Source: Proteobacteria bacterium UBA2133 (GTDB lineage: Bacteria > Pseudomonadota > Gammaproteobacteria > Arenicellales > UBA868). Taken from it: a DNA stretch of 45,099 nucleotides. The stretch is from assembly GCA_002327725.1 (NCBI GenBank), contig DCXP01000083.1, forward strand, positions 1-45,099, written 5' to 3'. Position numbers and translations under genes: made by a program. This document shows positions 1 through 7,460 of this stretch, one piece after another (positions within the stretch are counted from its first letter, which is position 1; the number at the start of each line of letters is the position of its first letter). A model generated the notes under the pieces. It did no database searches and was not told the DNA's origin. It worked only from the letters and a program-made list of their open reading frames with translations.

Positions 1-132
1 ATGGACGGGGACGCTGATTCCTTACTAGACAACCAGGACGTGAAGGAGTTTTATCTGGGTGTCAGCGGGGGCAAGAAGAAAAGTTTTCGCGATGTAAAAC
101 ATTATCGCCGGCGCAAGCGCTGGTTGACTTGA
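1..132 (+). CDS. C-terminal end of an ABC transporter ATP-binding protein, branched-chain amino acid/aromatic type (partial)
   Basis: An open frame enters from the left edge and ends at TGA 130-132. The 43 visible residues include DVKEFYLG followed by a basic tail ending HYRRRKRWLT. That tail is typical of the extreme C-terminus of LivG/LivF-like ATPases in branched-chain-type transporters that often sit beside phenylacetate-CoA-ligase-like genes. The ATG at position 1 is almost certainly an internal methionine, since Walker motifs would lie upstream outside the window. The ATPase would energise import of an amino acid or aromatic acid. The ligase starting at 580 fits as the enzyme that activates the imported acid. 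Family assignment rests only on the tail, so the substrate is unknown. Confidence 0.7.
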   Translation: MDGDADSLLDNQDVKEFYLGVSGGKKKSFRDVKHYRRRKRWLT

Positions 133-206
133 TCTGGAGTGGATGGGCTGCATCTCAACTCTCTAGTCTTGTTGGATTGTATGAATCCGGGCATTGAGAT
201 GCCGCT

Positions 207-488
207 ATGACAGGTATGGCGTTTTTCGATACCCGCAAGACCGGAATATCTGAGCAGCGGGAAACAGAGCAGTTCGCGCCGCTCGGTTCCCGGTTGTGCC
301 ATGTCAATATGAATGCTCAAAGGTATGGTGAGGTACTGTCTGACATTGACCCTAATACAGTCGCTGACAGGTTGGAACCGGCTGAACATGAAGATGCCAA
401 GGAGTTCCACCTCGGCGTGAGTGGTGAGGGCCGAAGAAGTTTCCGCAATACCAAGGCCTACCGGCGCCGAAAGCGCTGGCTCAGCTGA
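207..488 (+). pseudogene. Decayed second copy of the ABC ATPase C-terminus
   Basis: The frame ending at TGA 486-488 repeats the tail of the preceding ATPase: EDAKEFHLGVSG, then RRSF, then YRRRKRWLS, against DVKEFYLGVSG and HYRRRKRWLT upstream. The similarity covers only about the last 35 codons. The 60 or so residues before it show no Walker A, Q-loop or signature motif. It is therefore a fragment: either the end of a second ATPase gene of the same transporter whose body was deleted, or a partial tandem duplication. The two copies differ at many codons, so this is not a recent exact duplication. An expressed small protein is possible, but nothing suggests a function. Confidence 0.6.
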
Positions 489-579
489 TGCCGTATCGGT
501 AATTTCCCCGGATCAGCATCATCACCTCAAGGCCCTAACCTCGGGGTTTTGCCATTTTCAGCAGACACAGGCAATTAAG

Positions 580-1824
580 ATGAATGATTTTTTTGATGAG
601 CTCGAAACCCGTGAGCCTCAGGAGCGTAAGGCGCAGCAGTTTGAACAGCTTCGTGAGCAGCTGCGCTATGCCAAGGCCAACATTCCCGCCTACGCTGATC
701 TTTTGCGTGAGGTGGACCCCGACGAGATTACAGACCGAAGCGCACTTGCCGGACTGCCGGTCACGCGAAAGTCAGAGATGGGCCAGGCCCAGGCCAAAGC
801 CCCGCCGCTTGGCGGGTACACGGACCTCAAAGGCAGGTCACTGCCCCGGGTATTTGCTTCTCCCGGCGCTATTTTTGAACCACAGGCAGATTCAGAGAAT
901 TTCTGGCGCACGGCACGGGCACTTCATGCGGCCGGCTGTCGCGAAGGCGACCTTGTCTACAACACCTTTTCGTATCACTTTACACCGGCGGGCTTTATGC
1001 TCGAAAGCGGTGCGCATGCTCTTGGCTGCACGGTCTTTCCGGCAGGCGTCGGCCAGACCGAGCTGCAGGTGCAGGCCATGGCGCATCTTCGCCCGCGGTT
1101 TTATGTGGGGACCCCGTCTTTTCTCAAGATTCTCCTGGACAAAGCCGGTGAGTCGAGCGCGGATGTTTCCAGCCTGAAGTTGGGTCTTGTGTCGGGTGAG
1201 GCGCTGCCCGGACCTTTGCGTGCCGAACTTTCTGAAAACGGCGTCGATGTACTGCAGGCTTACGCGACCGCGGATGTCGGTCTGATCGGTTATGAATCAC
1301 AAAGCCAGGAAGGGCTGCTTCTGGATGAAGAAATTCTGGTAGAGATTGTCCGCCCCGGAACCGGCGACCCCGTTGATGCGGGTGAGGTCGGCGAGGTGCT
1401 GGTCACGCCGCTCAAGCCCGGCTACCCGCTTATCCGGTTTGCCACGGGGGACCTCTCGGCCGTCATGGATGGTGTCAGCCCGTGTGGCCGGACCAGCCCC
1501 CGTATCAAGGGGTGGATGGGCAGGGCGGACCAGACCACCAAAGTCCGGGGCATGTTTGTGCATCCCTCTCAGGTGGCAGCGGTCGTTGCACGCCATGGCG
1601 AGATTCACCGGGCACGCCTTGAGGTAACCCGGGTCGATAATGCCGACGCCATGAAACTGCTCTTTGAAATCACGGCGGGGTCGGGAGCCGCCGACGGCCT
1701 TGCTGAGGCGATCGCGGTGAGTATCCGCGAAGTCTGCAAGCTGCGTAGCGAGGTGGCACTGGTTGAAACCGGCCAGTTGCCCAATGATGGTAAAGTGATC
1801 GACGATCAAAGACCGATCGATTAA
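580..1824 (+). CDS. PaaK-like AMP-forming aryl/acyl-CoA ligase
   Basis: 414 residues from ATG 580. The frame is open upstream, but residues before this ATG look non-coding, and the family normally starts near a DELETREPQ-like helix. The ANL superfamily is supported by the RFATGDLS region (ribose-binding Asp) and by the C-terminal GRADQTTKVRGMFVHPSQV hinge, which is typical of phenylacetate-CoA ligases. The glycine-rich P-loop, usually SSGTTG, reads FASPGAIFEP at about residues 92-101, so the usual Thr/Gly phosphate loop is altered. The expected reaction is ATP-dependent thioesterification of an aromatic or short acid in the cytosol. The neighbouring ABC transporter tail suggests the ligase activates what the transporter imports. 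Substrate unknown; the Shine-Dalgarno sequence is weak. Confidence 0.8.
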   Translation: MNDFFDELETREPQERKAQQFEQLREQLRYAKANIPAYADLLREVDPDEITDRSALAGLPVTRKSEMGQAQAKAPPLGGYTDLKGRSLPRVFASPGAIFEPQADSENFWRTARALHAAGCREGDLVYNTFSYHFTPAGFMLESGAHALGCTVFPAGVGQTELQVQAMAHLRPRFYVGTPSFLKILLDKAGESSADVSSLKLGLVSGEALPGPLRAELSENGVDVLQAYATADVGLIGYESQSQEGLLLDEEILVEIVRPGTGDPVDAGEVGEVLVTPLKPGYPLIRFATGDLSAVMDGVSPCGRTSPRIKGWMGRADQTTKVRGMFVHPSQVAAVVARHGEIHRARLEVTRVDNADAMKLLFEITAGSGAADGLAEAIAVSIREVCKLRSEVALVETGQLPNDGKVIDDQRPID

Positions 1825-1933
1825 GCCGGACTTGCGGCTGCGATTTCGCTAGCAGACTCGGAATTGACGCTGATTCAGGGCTGGGTCGGCCTTTCGTGAC
1901 CGTTCCGAAAACAAAACCATACGAGCGATAACC

Positions 1934-2851
1934 GTGACCGATATTGATATTCAGGATGATGTGTCCTTGTATGCCAACCTCTTCGGATTTCTCGGCGCAC
2001 CGCTGAGTTCAGACGCGTCAGGAGGTGAGGCTGATGTCGCGGTACTGGGGGTGCCATATGATCTCGGAACTACGGGCCGTGCCGGGACCCGCAGCGGGCC
2101 GACCGCGATCCGGCAGGCCTCCGGCAACCTGCGCTGGGAGGAGGCCCGCTGGCCCTGGCGCTATGCCCTGGCCGATCACCTTAAACTGGTCGATTGCGGC
2201 GACCTGATGTACCCGCCCGGCGACAGTGCCGGGTTTTCCCAGGCTTTGCACGACCGGGCGCTGGACATTGTCCGCTCGGGAAAGGCGCTCATGAGTTTTG
2301 GTGGCGATCACTTCATCACCTTGCCGCTGCTGAGAGCACACCATGCAGTGCATGGAGAGCTCGCGCTGATCCATTTTGATGCACATGCCGATACCTCCCA
2401 GAGCGGCGGGGAGTTTGACCATGGCACGATGTTCTATCGCGCACCCCGGGAGGGCCTGATTGATCCTTCGGTTTCCGTGCAGATCGGAATTCGAACAGAG
2501 TATGACCCTTCCGATCACGAGTTTCTGGTCCTGGACACCGACGAGGTTCATACCAGTGGCTGTGCAACAGTCATTGAAAAGATTCGCGAGCGCATAGCAG
2601 GCCGCAAGGCATATCTGACCTTCGACATCGATTGTCTCGACCCGGCATTTGCGCCCGGCACCGGCACGCCCGTGGCCGGAGGGCTGTCGAGCAATATAGC
2701 GCTGCAGATTCTTCGCGGTCTGAAAGGTGTCGATATTGTGGGAATGGACATTGTGGAAGTCGCCCCTGCCTACGACCACGCTGAAATTACTGCGCTTGCC
2801 GGAGCCACCCTGGCTACCGAACTTCTGTATCTCCAAGTCGAACGGCCATAA
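1934..2851 (+). CDS. speB: Agmatinase/ureohydrolase family protein
   Basis: 305 residues from GTG 1934. The binuclear manganese site of the arginase/agmatinase family is complete: GGDH (His126), DAHAD (Asp149, His151, Asp153) and DIDCLDPAFAPGTGTP (Asp231, Asp233). The length is normal for agmatinase (about 300). The expected reaction is hydrolysis of a guanidino compound to an amine and urea in the cytosol. Agmatine is the default guess, but guanidinobutyrase and guanidinopropionase share these motifs. The gene is followed by the wreck of an alanine-glyoxylate aminotransferase gene. No clear promoter or strong ribosome site is visible. Confidence 0.85.
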   Translation: MTDIDIQDDVSLYANLFGFLGAPLSSDASGGEADVAVLGVPYDLGTTGRAGTRSGPTAIRQASGNLRWEEARWPWRYALADHLKLVDCGDLMYPPGDSAGFSQALHDRALDIVRSGKALMSFGGDHFITLPLLRAHHAVHGELALIHFDAHADTSQSGGEFDHGTMFYRAPREGLIDPSVSVQIGIRTEYDPSDHEFLVLDTDEVHTSGCATVIEKIRERIAGRKAYLTFDIDCLDPAFAPGTGTPVAGGLSSNIALQILRGLKGVDIVGMDIVEVAPAYDHAEITALAGATLATELLYLQVERP

Positions 2852-3017
2852 GCGAGGGCCGTTCCGCCGTTGTGCCTGGCATGGGTGGAAAGCAATCCCA
2901 TGCAGCGCAAAGGGTATAAGCCTTTCTTGATGCGGCGAATCAGTAATCGCTTTCATCGCTGGAACGAACTCGTCGTATCCTTGTTGCCTACAAGAGTTCT
3001 TGTTTGGGGACTTAACG

Positions 3018-3196
3018 ATGGAGAACGTTGTCGACTTGCCGGTTCGCACATTACCTATTCGGACACTGATGGGTCCTGGCCCCTCAGAGATTGCCTGATG
3101 GGTCATTCCTGCCGTACCGAAAACGTCGAGCGCCTGCTGAGTGCGCTGGAAGGAGTGCTTAGCGACCTGCCGCTAGCGAGCGCCTGCTCCGGTTGA
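3018..3196 (+). pseudogene. Alanine-glyoxylate aminotransferase remnant with the middle deleted
   Basis: From ATG 3018, behind a good GGGGA ribosome site, the frame encodes an N-terminus containing RTLMGPGPSEI, the hallmark start of class V alanine-glyoxylate/serine-pyruvate aminotransferases, then hits TGA at 3096. From about 3097, in a different frame, the sequence encodes LMGHSCRTENVERLLSALEG, the hallmark C-terminus of the same family, ending at TGA 3194-3196. An intact gene would be roughly 1.1-1.2 kb. Only the first ~25 and last ~35 codons remain, joined out of frame near 3090-3100. All cofactor-binding residues are gone. This is a dead gene produced by one internal deletion. The retained start region implies that a promoter may still drive it. 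Confidence 0.8.
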
Positions 3197-3211
3197 GTCG
3201 CGACGACGCAA

Positions 3212-3235
3212 GAGCGTCCCGCAATTGGGACGCTC
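3212..3235. terminator. Hairpin between convergent genes
   Basis: A perfect 9-bp inverted repeat, GAGCGTCCC (3212-3220) and GGGACGCTC (3227-3235), encloses a 6-base loop. It lies between the aminotransferase remnant (plus) and the end of the YggT-like gene (minus). Neither strand has a proper T-run after it, so it may be a weak or Rho-assisted bidirectional terminator. Confidence 0.45.
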
Positions 3236-3243
3236 GGATAACC

Positions 3244-3600
3244 TCAGTTCACCAGTTTCCCAAGAAACCAGTTCAGTCCGCTCGCGAACTCGCTCTCGAG
3301 CGGGAATGAGAGCATCCCCATGACCGTATAACCCAGCAGCCAGGGCATCAGGTAGAAGCGGATCATAAAGAAGAACCACGCCACATAAAGCGGCACCAGC
3401 GGCCGGATCAGGAATTTGGGGGTGATCGGGTTAAACAGGTGCAGTAAGGGGTTGGTGACCCGGATAAAGAATCGGGCGAAAAAGAAGGTGGTCTCCTCGC
3501 GTAGAAACAGCGACATGCCGAAACGGCCGATCAGGGTCCACATGATGACCCCCATGACGTAGTCCAGCACCAGTACCCATACGGGAAATGCTTCGGTCAT
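3244..3600 (-). CDS. YggT-like integral membrane protein
   Basis: 118 residues, highly hydrophobic, with three to four likely membrane segments (about 6-28, 65-85 and 88-102). The stretch FIRVTNPLLHLFNPITPKF resembles the repeated loop of YggT-family proteins, where a helix is followed by TxPLLxPxxxxxP. Start ATG 3600 is preceded by AGGGG at good spacing. It lies downstream of the sodium symporter operon on the same strand but behind a strong terminator, so it is probably transcribed separately or by read-through. YggT-family function is not firmly established (membrane and osmotic stress roles have been proposed). The assignment is by resemblance only. Confidence 0.55.
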   Translation of the reverse strand: MTEAFPVWVLVLDYVMGVIMWTLIGRFGMSLFLREETTFFFARFFIRVTNPLLHLFNPITPKFLIRPLVPLYVAWFFFMIRFYLMPWLLGYTVMGMLSFPLESEFASGLNWFLGKLVN

Positions 3601-3621
3601 TGTTACCCCTTCGGTTTAATG

Positions 3622-3659
3622 TAAAAAATGCCGGGACGAAGACTGGCTTCGCCCCGGCA
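3622..3659 (-). terminator. Rho-independent terminator of the symporter operon
   Basis: On the minus strand, just past the symporter stop, a GC-rich hairpin (arms TGCCGGGGCGAAG and CTTCGTCCCGGCA with one mismatch, 5-base loop) is followed by six Ts (3623-3628). This is a textbook intrinsic terminator ending the DUF4212-symporter transcript. Confidence 0.85.
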
Positions 3660-3679
3660 CACAGTTTAAGGGGTCAAGG

Positions 3680-5506
3680 TCAGTGCGTTGAAGACAGCAC
3701 TGATTCGCCCTTCGGAATCCGGACTTCGTCCACCATCCGCTGGGTTTCCTCGTCAGGTTCGGTTGTTGCCAGGCTGACTACAACCATGGCCACCAGGCTT
3801 ACCGAGGCACCGATGATGCCAAAGCGCAGGTGGTCGATGTAGAGCCACGGGTCCATTCCGCCCCATTTGACCATGTACAGATACCAGGTTCCCGCGAGCA
3901 GGCCGAAGAACATACCGGCAATTGCACCCTGGCGGTTAGCCCGCTTCCACCAGACGCCAAGGACCAGCGGGAAGAACAGGCCGGACATTGCAAAGTCGAA
4001 GGCCCAGGCTACCGCGCCAAGGATACTGGTGAGTTTCATGCTGGCGACATAAGCACCGCAAGCACCGATGACGATCAGCAGCACACGGGCTACGATCAGA
4101 CGGTGCTTGGTATCCGCTTTGGGATCGATGATCTTGTAGTACAGATCATGTGACAAGGCATTGGCAATCGCCAGCAGCAGACCATCAGCTGTTGACATTG
4201 CAGCTGCCATGCCACCCGCCGCGACCAGACCTGAGATGACGTACGGCAGGCCCGCGATTTCAGGCGTAGCCAGCACCACGATATCCCCGCGCATGAAGAA
4301 CTCATTGATCTGCAGGATGCCGTCACCGTTGCTATCAGAGATCGCCAGGAAGCCGACATTACTCCACTTCTGTATCCAGTCCAGCGCATTAACCTCGGTG
4401 ATGGCCTTGCCAATGATGCCGGTTGCCAGATTCGGATCAAGCACCTGCAGTTTGGTAAAGGTCGCCAGCGCCGGCGCGGTGAAGTAGAGCAGGAAGATAA
4501 AGAACAGTGACCATGCCACCGATTGGCGGGCCGCCTTGACGCTCGGTGTCGTGAAGTAACGCATCAGAATGTGCGGCAGTGATGCGGTACCCGCCATCAT
4601 GCAGAACACCAGAGTGACGAACTTCCACTTCGCGGCAAAGGTTGTGCCAGCTTCATAGTGCGCTACTGTCAGTGCCTTCAGTCCAGCGATAGGGGAGGCT
4701 ATCGCTTCTTTGGCGCCCACCCCATGCAAGGTTTCGAGTTCACCTAATCGCATAACAGCATCGCCGTAGACGAGTTGTGGAATAAGGCCAAAGCCCTGCT
4801 TGTTGGACATCCAGATCACAGGTACCAGATAGGCGATGATCAGCACGATGTACTGCGCCACCTGGGTCCAGGTCACCGCACGCATACCGCCCAGCATGGA
4901 ACAGAGCAAAATGCCCAGCAGGCCGAACCAGACACCGACCTCGAAGGGAATCTGCAGCGCCCGCGAGGCGATTGTGCCGGTCGCGTTGATCTGCGCCGTC
5001 ACGTAGGTGAACGAGGCCAACGTCAGTACACACACCGCTAAAAAGCGTGCGAGGTTGCCACCATAGCGGGTCCCTATGAAATCCGGCACGGTATAGCAGC
5101 CGAATTTACGCAGGTACGGCGCCATCAGCGAGGCTACCAACACATAGCCGCCGGTCCAGCCGACGACGAACGCAATGTAGCCATGGCCGCCGAAGTAGAT
5201 ACCGCCCGCCATTGCGACGAAGGAAGCACCCGACATCCAGTCGGCCGCGGTCGCCATGCCGTTGAATACTGCTGGGACCTGGCGTCCTGCCACGTAGTAG
5301 GCGTCCACCTGCATCGTCCGCGAAAGCCAGCCAATGGTCGCGTAGATCACCACGGTGAAGGCCACGAACAGAATGCCGATCGTGTCGGCCCCTAGTCCGG
5401 CCTGCTCCAGGATTGCCATCAGCAGGATAAAGACGACAAAACCACCGGTATACAGCCCGTAGACCTTCGGCAGATTGTCTATAAAGTCACCTTTGATAAT
5501 AGCCAT
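3680..5506 (-). CDS. Sodium:solute symporter, large subunit (VC_2705-like)
   Basis: 608 residues with about 13 hydrophobic segments and SSS-family signatures such as WMSGASFVAMAGGIYFGGHGY (around 90-110). The paired small subunit just upstream marks it as the VC_2705-type symporter, probably importing acetate or a related small carboxylate with Na+. An insert between membrane segments at residues 391-402 reads DSNGDGILQINE, a good match to a 12-residue EF-hand calcium loop. Ribosome site AAGGAG precedes ATG 5506, and the gap to the upstream gene is 11 bp, so the two are cotranscribed. Expression probably depends on the sigma-54 promoter at 5913-5928 and the NtrC-type regulator encoded at 6093-7448. 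The substrate is inferred from the family, not shown. Confidence 0.9.
   Translation of the reverse strand: MAIIKGDFIDNLPKVYGLYTGGFVVFILLMAILEQAGLGADTIGILFVAFTVVIYATIGWLSRTMQVDAYYVAGRQVPAVFNGMATAADWMSGASFVAMAGGIYFGGHGYIAFVVGWTGGYVLVASLMAPYLRKFGCYTVPDFIGTRYGGNLARFLAVCVLTLASFTYVTAQINATGTIASRALQIPFEVGVWFGLLGILLCSMLGGMRAVTWTQVAQYIVLIIAYLVPVIWMSNKQGFGLIPQLVYGDAVMRLGELETLHGVGAKEAIASPIAGLKALTVAHYEAGTTFAAKWKFVTLVFCMMAGTASLPHILMRYFTTPSVKAARQSVAWSLFFIFLLYFTAPALATFTKLQVLDPNLATGIIGKAITEVNALDWIQKWSNVGFLAISDSNGDGILQINEFFMRGDIVVLATPEIAGLPYVISGLVAAGGMAAAMSTADGLLLAIANALSHDLYYKIIDPKADTKHRLIVARVLLIVIGACGAYVASMKLTSILGAVAWAFDFAMSGLFFPLVLGVWWKRANRQGAIAGMFFGLLAGTWYLYMVKWGGMDPWLYIDHLRFGIIGASVSLVAMVVVSLATTEPDEETQRMVDEVRIPKGESVLSSTH
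4301..4336 (-). other. EF-hand-like loop coding segment inside the symporter
   Basis: These 36 bases encode the 12-residue loop DSNGDGILQINE (residues 391-402): D at 1, N at 3, D at 5, G at 6, I at 8 in the hydrophobic register and E at 12, as in calmodulin-type calcium loops. It lies between two predicted membrane segments. Calcium binding is an inference from the pattern. Confidence 0.6.
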
Positions 5507-5517
5507 ATTGTTTCTCC

Positions 5518-5802
5518 TTAATTCTGCTGGCCGCTGGTTTCGTCCTCGGCCACGCCGTGCTCTACGTCAATCGCGTGCTGGCGTCTGGCAAACCAGAAGA
5601 TCAGTACCACGAAAATGACTAATGAGCCTTGGGCCGCCATGTAGAAGCCCAGCGGGAAACCAAGGAAAGAGACGGCGTTCAGGCTGTCAGCAAACCAGTG
5701 AATAAGGTATGAGAAGATGAACCAGATTATCAGGGTTGTGATCATCAACCCTTTAGTCTTGGCCCAATGCGCTTCACGTGTTGATTGATCCACGTCTGTC
5801 AT
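5518..5802 (-). CDS. DUF4212 small subunit of the sodium:solute symporter
   Basis: 94 residues with two membrane helices (about 19-42 and 48-72). The N-terminus contains HWAKTKGLM, and HWxxT is typical of DUF4212, the small partner of VC_2705-type symporters. Ribosome site GGAGG precedes ATG 5802. It is the first gene of the operon, with about 110 bases of leader downstream of the sigma-54 promoter. Its role in transport is not well established in the family; it is assumed to form a membrane complex with the large subunit. Confidence 0.88.
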   Translation of the reverse strand: MTDVDQSTREAHWAKTKGLMITTLIIWFIFSYLIHWFADSLNAVSFLGFPLGFYMAAQGSLVIFVVLIFWFARRQHAIDVEHGVAEDETSGQQN

Positions 5803-5912
5803 AAGTTGCCCTCCTATTTACCCCTGGCGATGTTGAAAGGATCCAGCCAAGGGCAAACTGCAGTTTTGGTTAAGCCTCCGCGCTAACCCGTTAACGCGTT
5901 ACTCCTTTGCTA

Positions 5913-5928
5913 AGCAAAAATCATGCCA
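5913..5928 (-). promoter_or_regulatory. Sigma-54 (-24/-12) promoter
   Basis: Read on the minus strand the site is TGGCATG-ATTT-TTGCT, matching the RpoN consensus TGGCACG-N4-TTGCW at all but one common variant position. It points at the DUF4212-symporter operon, with predicted transcription start near 5901. An NtrC-type activator with an intact GAFTGA loop is encoded next door, and inverted repeats lie 75-100 bp upstream, as expected for sigma-54 control. Confidence 0.85.
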
Positions 5929-5999
5929 AAATGACGATATGGAAAAGCAGGGGGTTTTGGCCCAAAAAACCAGTTAGAGGAGTTTTCGTGGGAAGGGGC

Positions 6000-6034
6000 G
6001 TTACGATACGTAACACGGTGTAGTATTGCGTAAC
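6000..6034. promoter_or_regulatory. Upstream activator sites, GTTAC-N5-GTAAC type
   Basis: GTTACGATACGTAAC (6000-6014) is a perfect inverted repeat of GTTAC/GTAAC arms separated by five bases. A second, degenerate copy with one good arm (GTAAC 6030-6034) follows in tandem. The sites lie about 75-120 bp upstream of the sigma-54 promoter. The same GTTAC-N5-GTAAC pattern recurs at 10591-10605, so it is the likely operator of the regulator encoded at 6093-7448. Confidence 0.6.
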
Positions 6035-6092
6035 AAGGCCCCACGCCGGGCAATTGCCCAAGGCAGGCGGGGGTGTCCCGGGAGGAATCGGG

Positions 6093-7448
6093 CTAGTCGC
6101 TGACGCCTGGGCGGGTGCGGGGTATGCCAAATTTCTGCCGGCGTTCCCACAGGGTCTTTCGGCTGATGCCGAGTTGTCGCGCCAGCTCGGTCTCGGTCAT
6201 CTGCTCCTGATTCTGAAGGACGAAGTCGATAAAGTAATCATCCAGAGACCCTTTTGGCGCGGCTGTTCGGTCTGACCTTGCCGGCGACGTGCCCAAGGGG
6301 CGGTCAAAACTCATGAGTTCGGGAATAATCGAATCGCCTTCGGTCAGAATGACCGCGCGTTCGATGGCATTCTCAAGCTCCCGGATATTCCCGGGCCAGT
6401 CGTAAGTGAGGATGCACTCAAGCGTGTGCTGCGGCAGGTCGCATAAGGGCCGGTTCAACTTCTCGCAGGCCCGCGCCAGCAGGTGGTGAGCAAGATCGGG
6501 AAGATCCTCTCTGCGCTCGCGCAGCGGGGGCAGGTCAATTTCGACCACCTGCAGGCGGTACAGCAGGTCGTCACGAAAGAGGCCCTCGCGCACCCGCTGG
6601 GAAAGGTCGCGGTGGGTGGCGGCGAGCACCCTGACATCGACGTGCTTGGTCTGGCTTGATCCAACCCGACGCAGCTCCCCCTCCTGGATCACTCGCAGCA
6701 GTCCCGCTTGTGCGCCTGCGGAAAGTTCTGCTACTTCGTCCAGAAACAGCGTTCCGTTATCAGCACTTTCGATCAGTCCCGGGCTGGATTTATCGGCCCC
6801 GGTGAAAGCGCCTTTTTCGTAACCGAAAAGTTCCGACTCGATGAGGCTGTCAGCAATGGCCGCACAGTTCATGGTCACGAGCGGTGCATCGCTGCGTTTA
6901 CCCTGCTCGTGGATTGCACGCGCAACGAGTTCTTTTCCCGTCCCAGACTCGCCGTAGATCAGAACTGTCGAGTCAGTAGCGGCGACTTTTTCAATCCGGG
7001 AGAACACTGCCTGCATGGCCGCGGACTGTCCGACCATGCCCCACACCGGATATGCGCGCTGCAGGTCCTTGCGCAAGGCCTGGTTCTGACGAAACAGCAG
7101 GCTCTGACGGATGAGTTTGTCTATCACGACCAGAATCTCATCGTGATTGAAGGGTTTGGCGATGTAATCGGCAGCGCCTGCTTTCATGGCGTCCACGGCA
7201 GAACTGACGCTGGCATAGCTAGTCATGATCAGCACCGGTGTCTGACCGCATTTTTCTATGACTTCTGTGCCGAGGCCGCCGGGAAGACGCAGATCGGCAA
7301 TAATCAGATGAAAGGCGTCGAGGCTGTACAGGGATTCGCTCTCGGTGATTGAAGATGCCTCGGCGGTACCGTAGCCCTGTCTTCTGAGCAGTCTGGATAA
7401 TGCGCGCCGGATAACGGCTTCATCTTCGATAATCAGGATACGCTCCAT
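6093..7448 (-). CDS. NtrC-family sigma-54-dependent response regulator
   Basis: 451 residues. The receiver domain (about 1-115) has the acidic pair ED at 8-9, phospho-acceptor Asp52 and Lys98. The AAA+ domain (about 138-370) has Walker A GESGTGKE (166-173), the sigma-54 contact loop GAFTGA (213-218) and Walker B LFLDEV. The C-terminus carries a Fis-type helix-turn-helix (TETELARQLGISRKTLWERR, about 420-440). It should remodel RNA polymerase at the sigma-54 promoter 5913-5928 when phosphorylated by the kinase immediately upstream (12-base gap). The CbrB/ActR-like arrangement suggests carbon or carboxylate utilisation control. Likely autoregulated through the inverted repeat upstream of the kinase operon. 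Confidence 0.92.
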   Translation of the reverse strand: MERILIIEDEAVIRRALSRLLRRQGYGTAEASSITESESLYSLDAFHLIIADLRLPGGLGTEVIEKCGQTPVLIMTSYASVSSAVDAMKAGAADYIAKPFNHDEILVVIDKLIRQSLLFRQNQALRKDLQRAYPVWGMVGQSAAMQAVFSRIEKVAATDSTVLIYGESGTGKELVARAIHEQGKRSDAPLVTMNCAAIADSLIESELFGYEKGAFTGADKSSPGLIESADNGTLFLDEVAELSAGAQAGLLRVIQEGELRRVGSSQTKHVDVRVLAATHRDLSQRVREGLFRDDLLYRLQVVEIDLPPLRERREDLPDLAHHLLARACEKLNRPLCDLPQHTLECILTYDWPGNIRELENAIERAVILTEGDSIIPELMSFDRPLGTSPARSDRTAAPKGSLDDYFIDFVLQNQEQMTETELARQLGISRKTLWERRQKFGIPRTRPGVSD

Positions 7449-7460
7449 GCGCGTGCTCTG

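Noticed and set aside
2018..3106. Long minus-strand frame (362 codons) opposite the agmatinase gene
   Set aside because: It mirrors codons of speB and runs into the aminotransferase remnant; its protein has no recognisable motif.
6048..6059. GGGCAATTGCCC palindrome after the regulator gene as a terminator
   Set aside because: No loop and no T-run on either strand; it is too close to random for a call.
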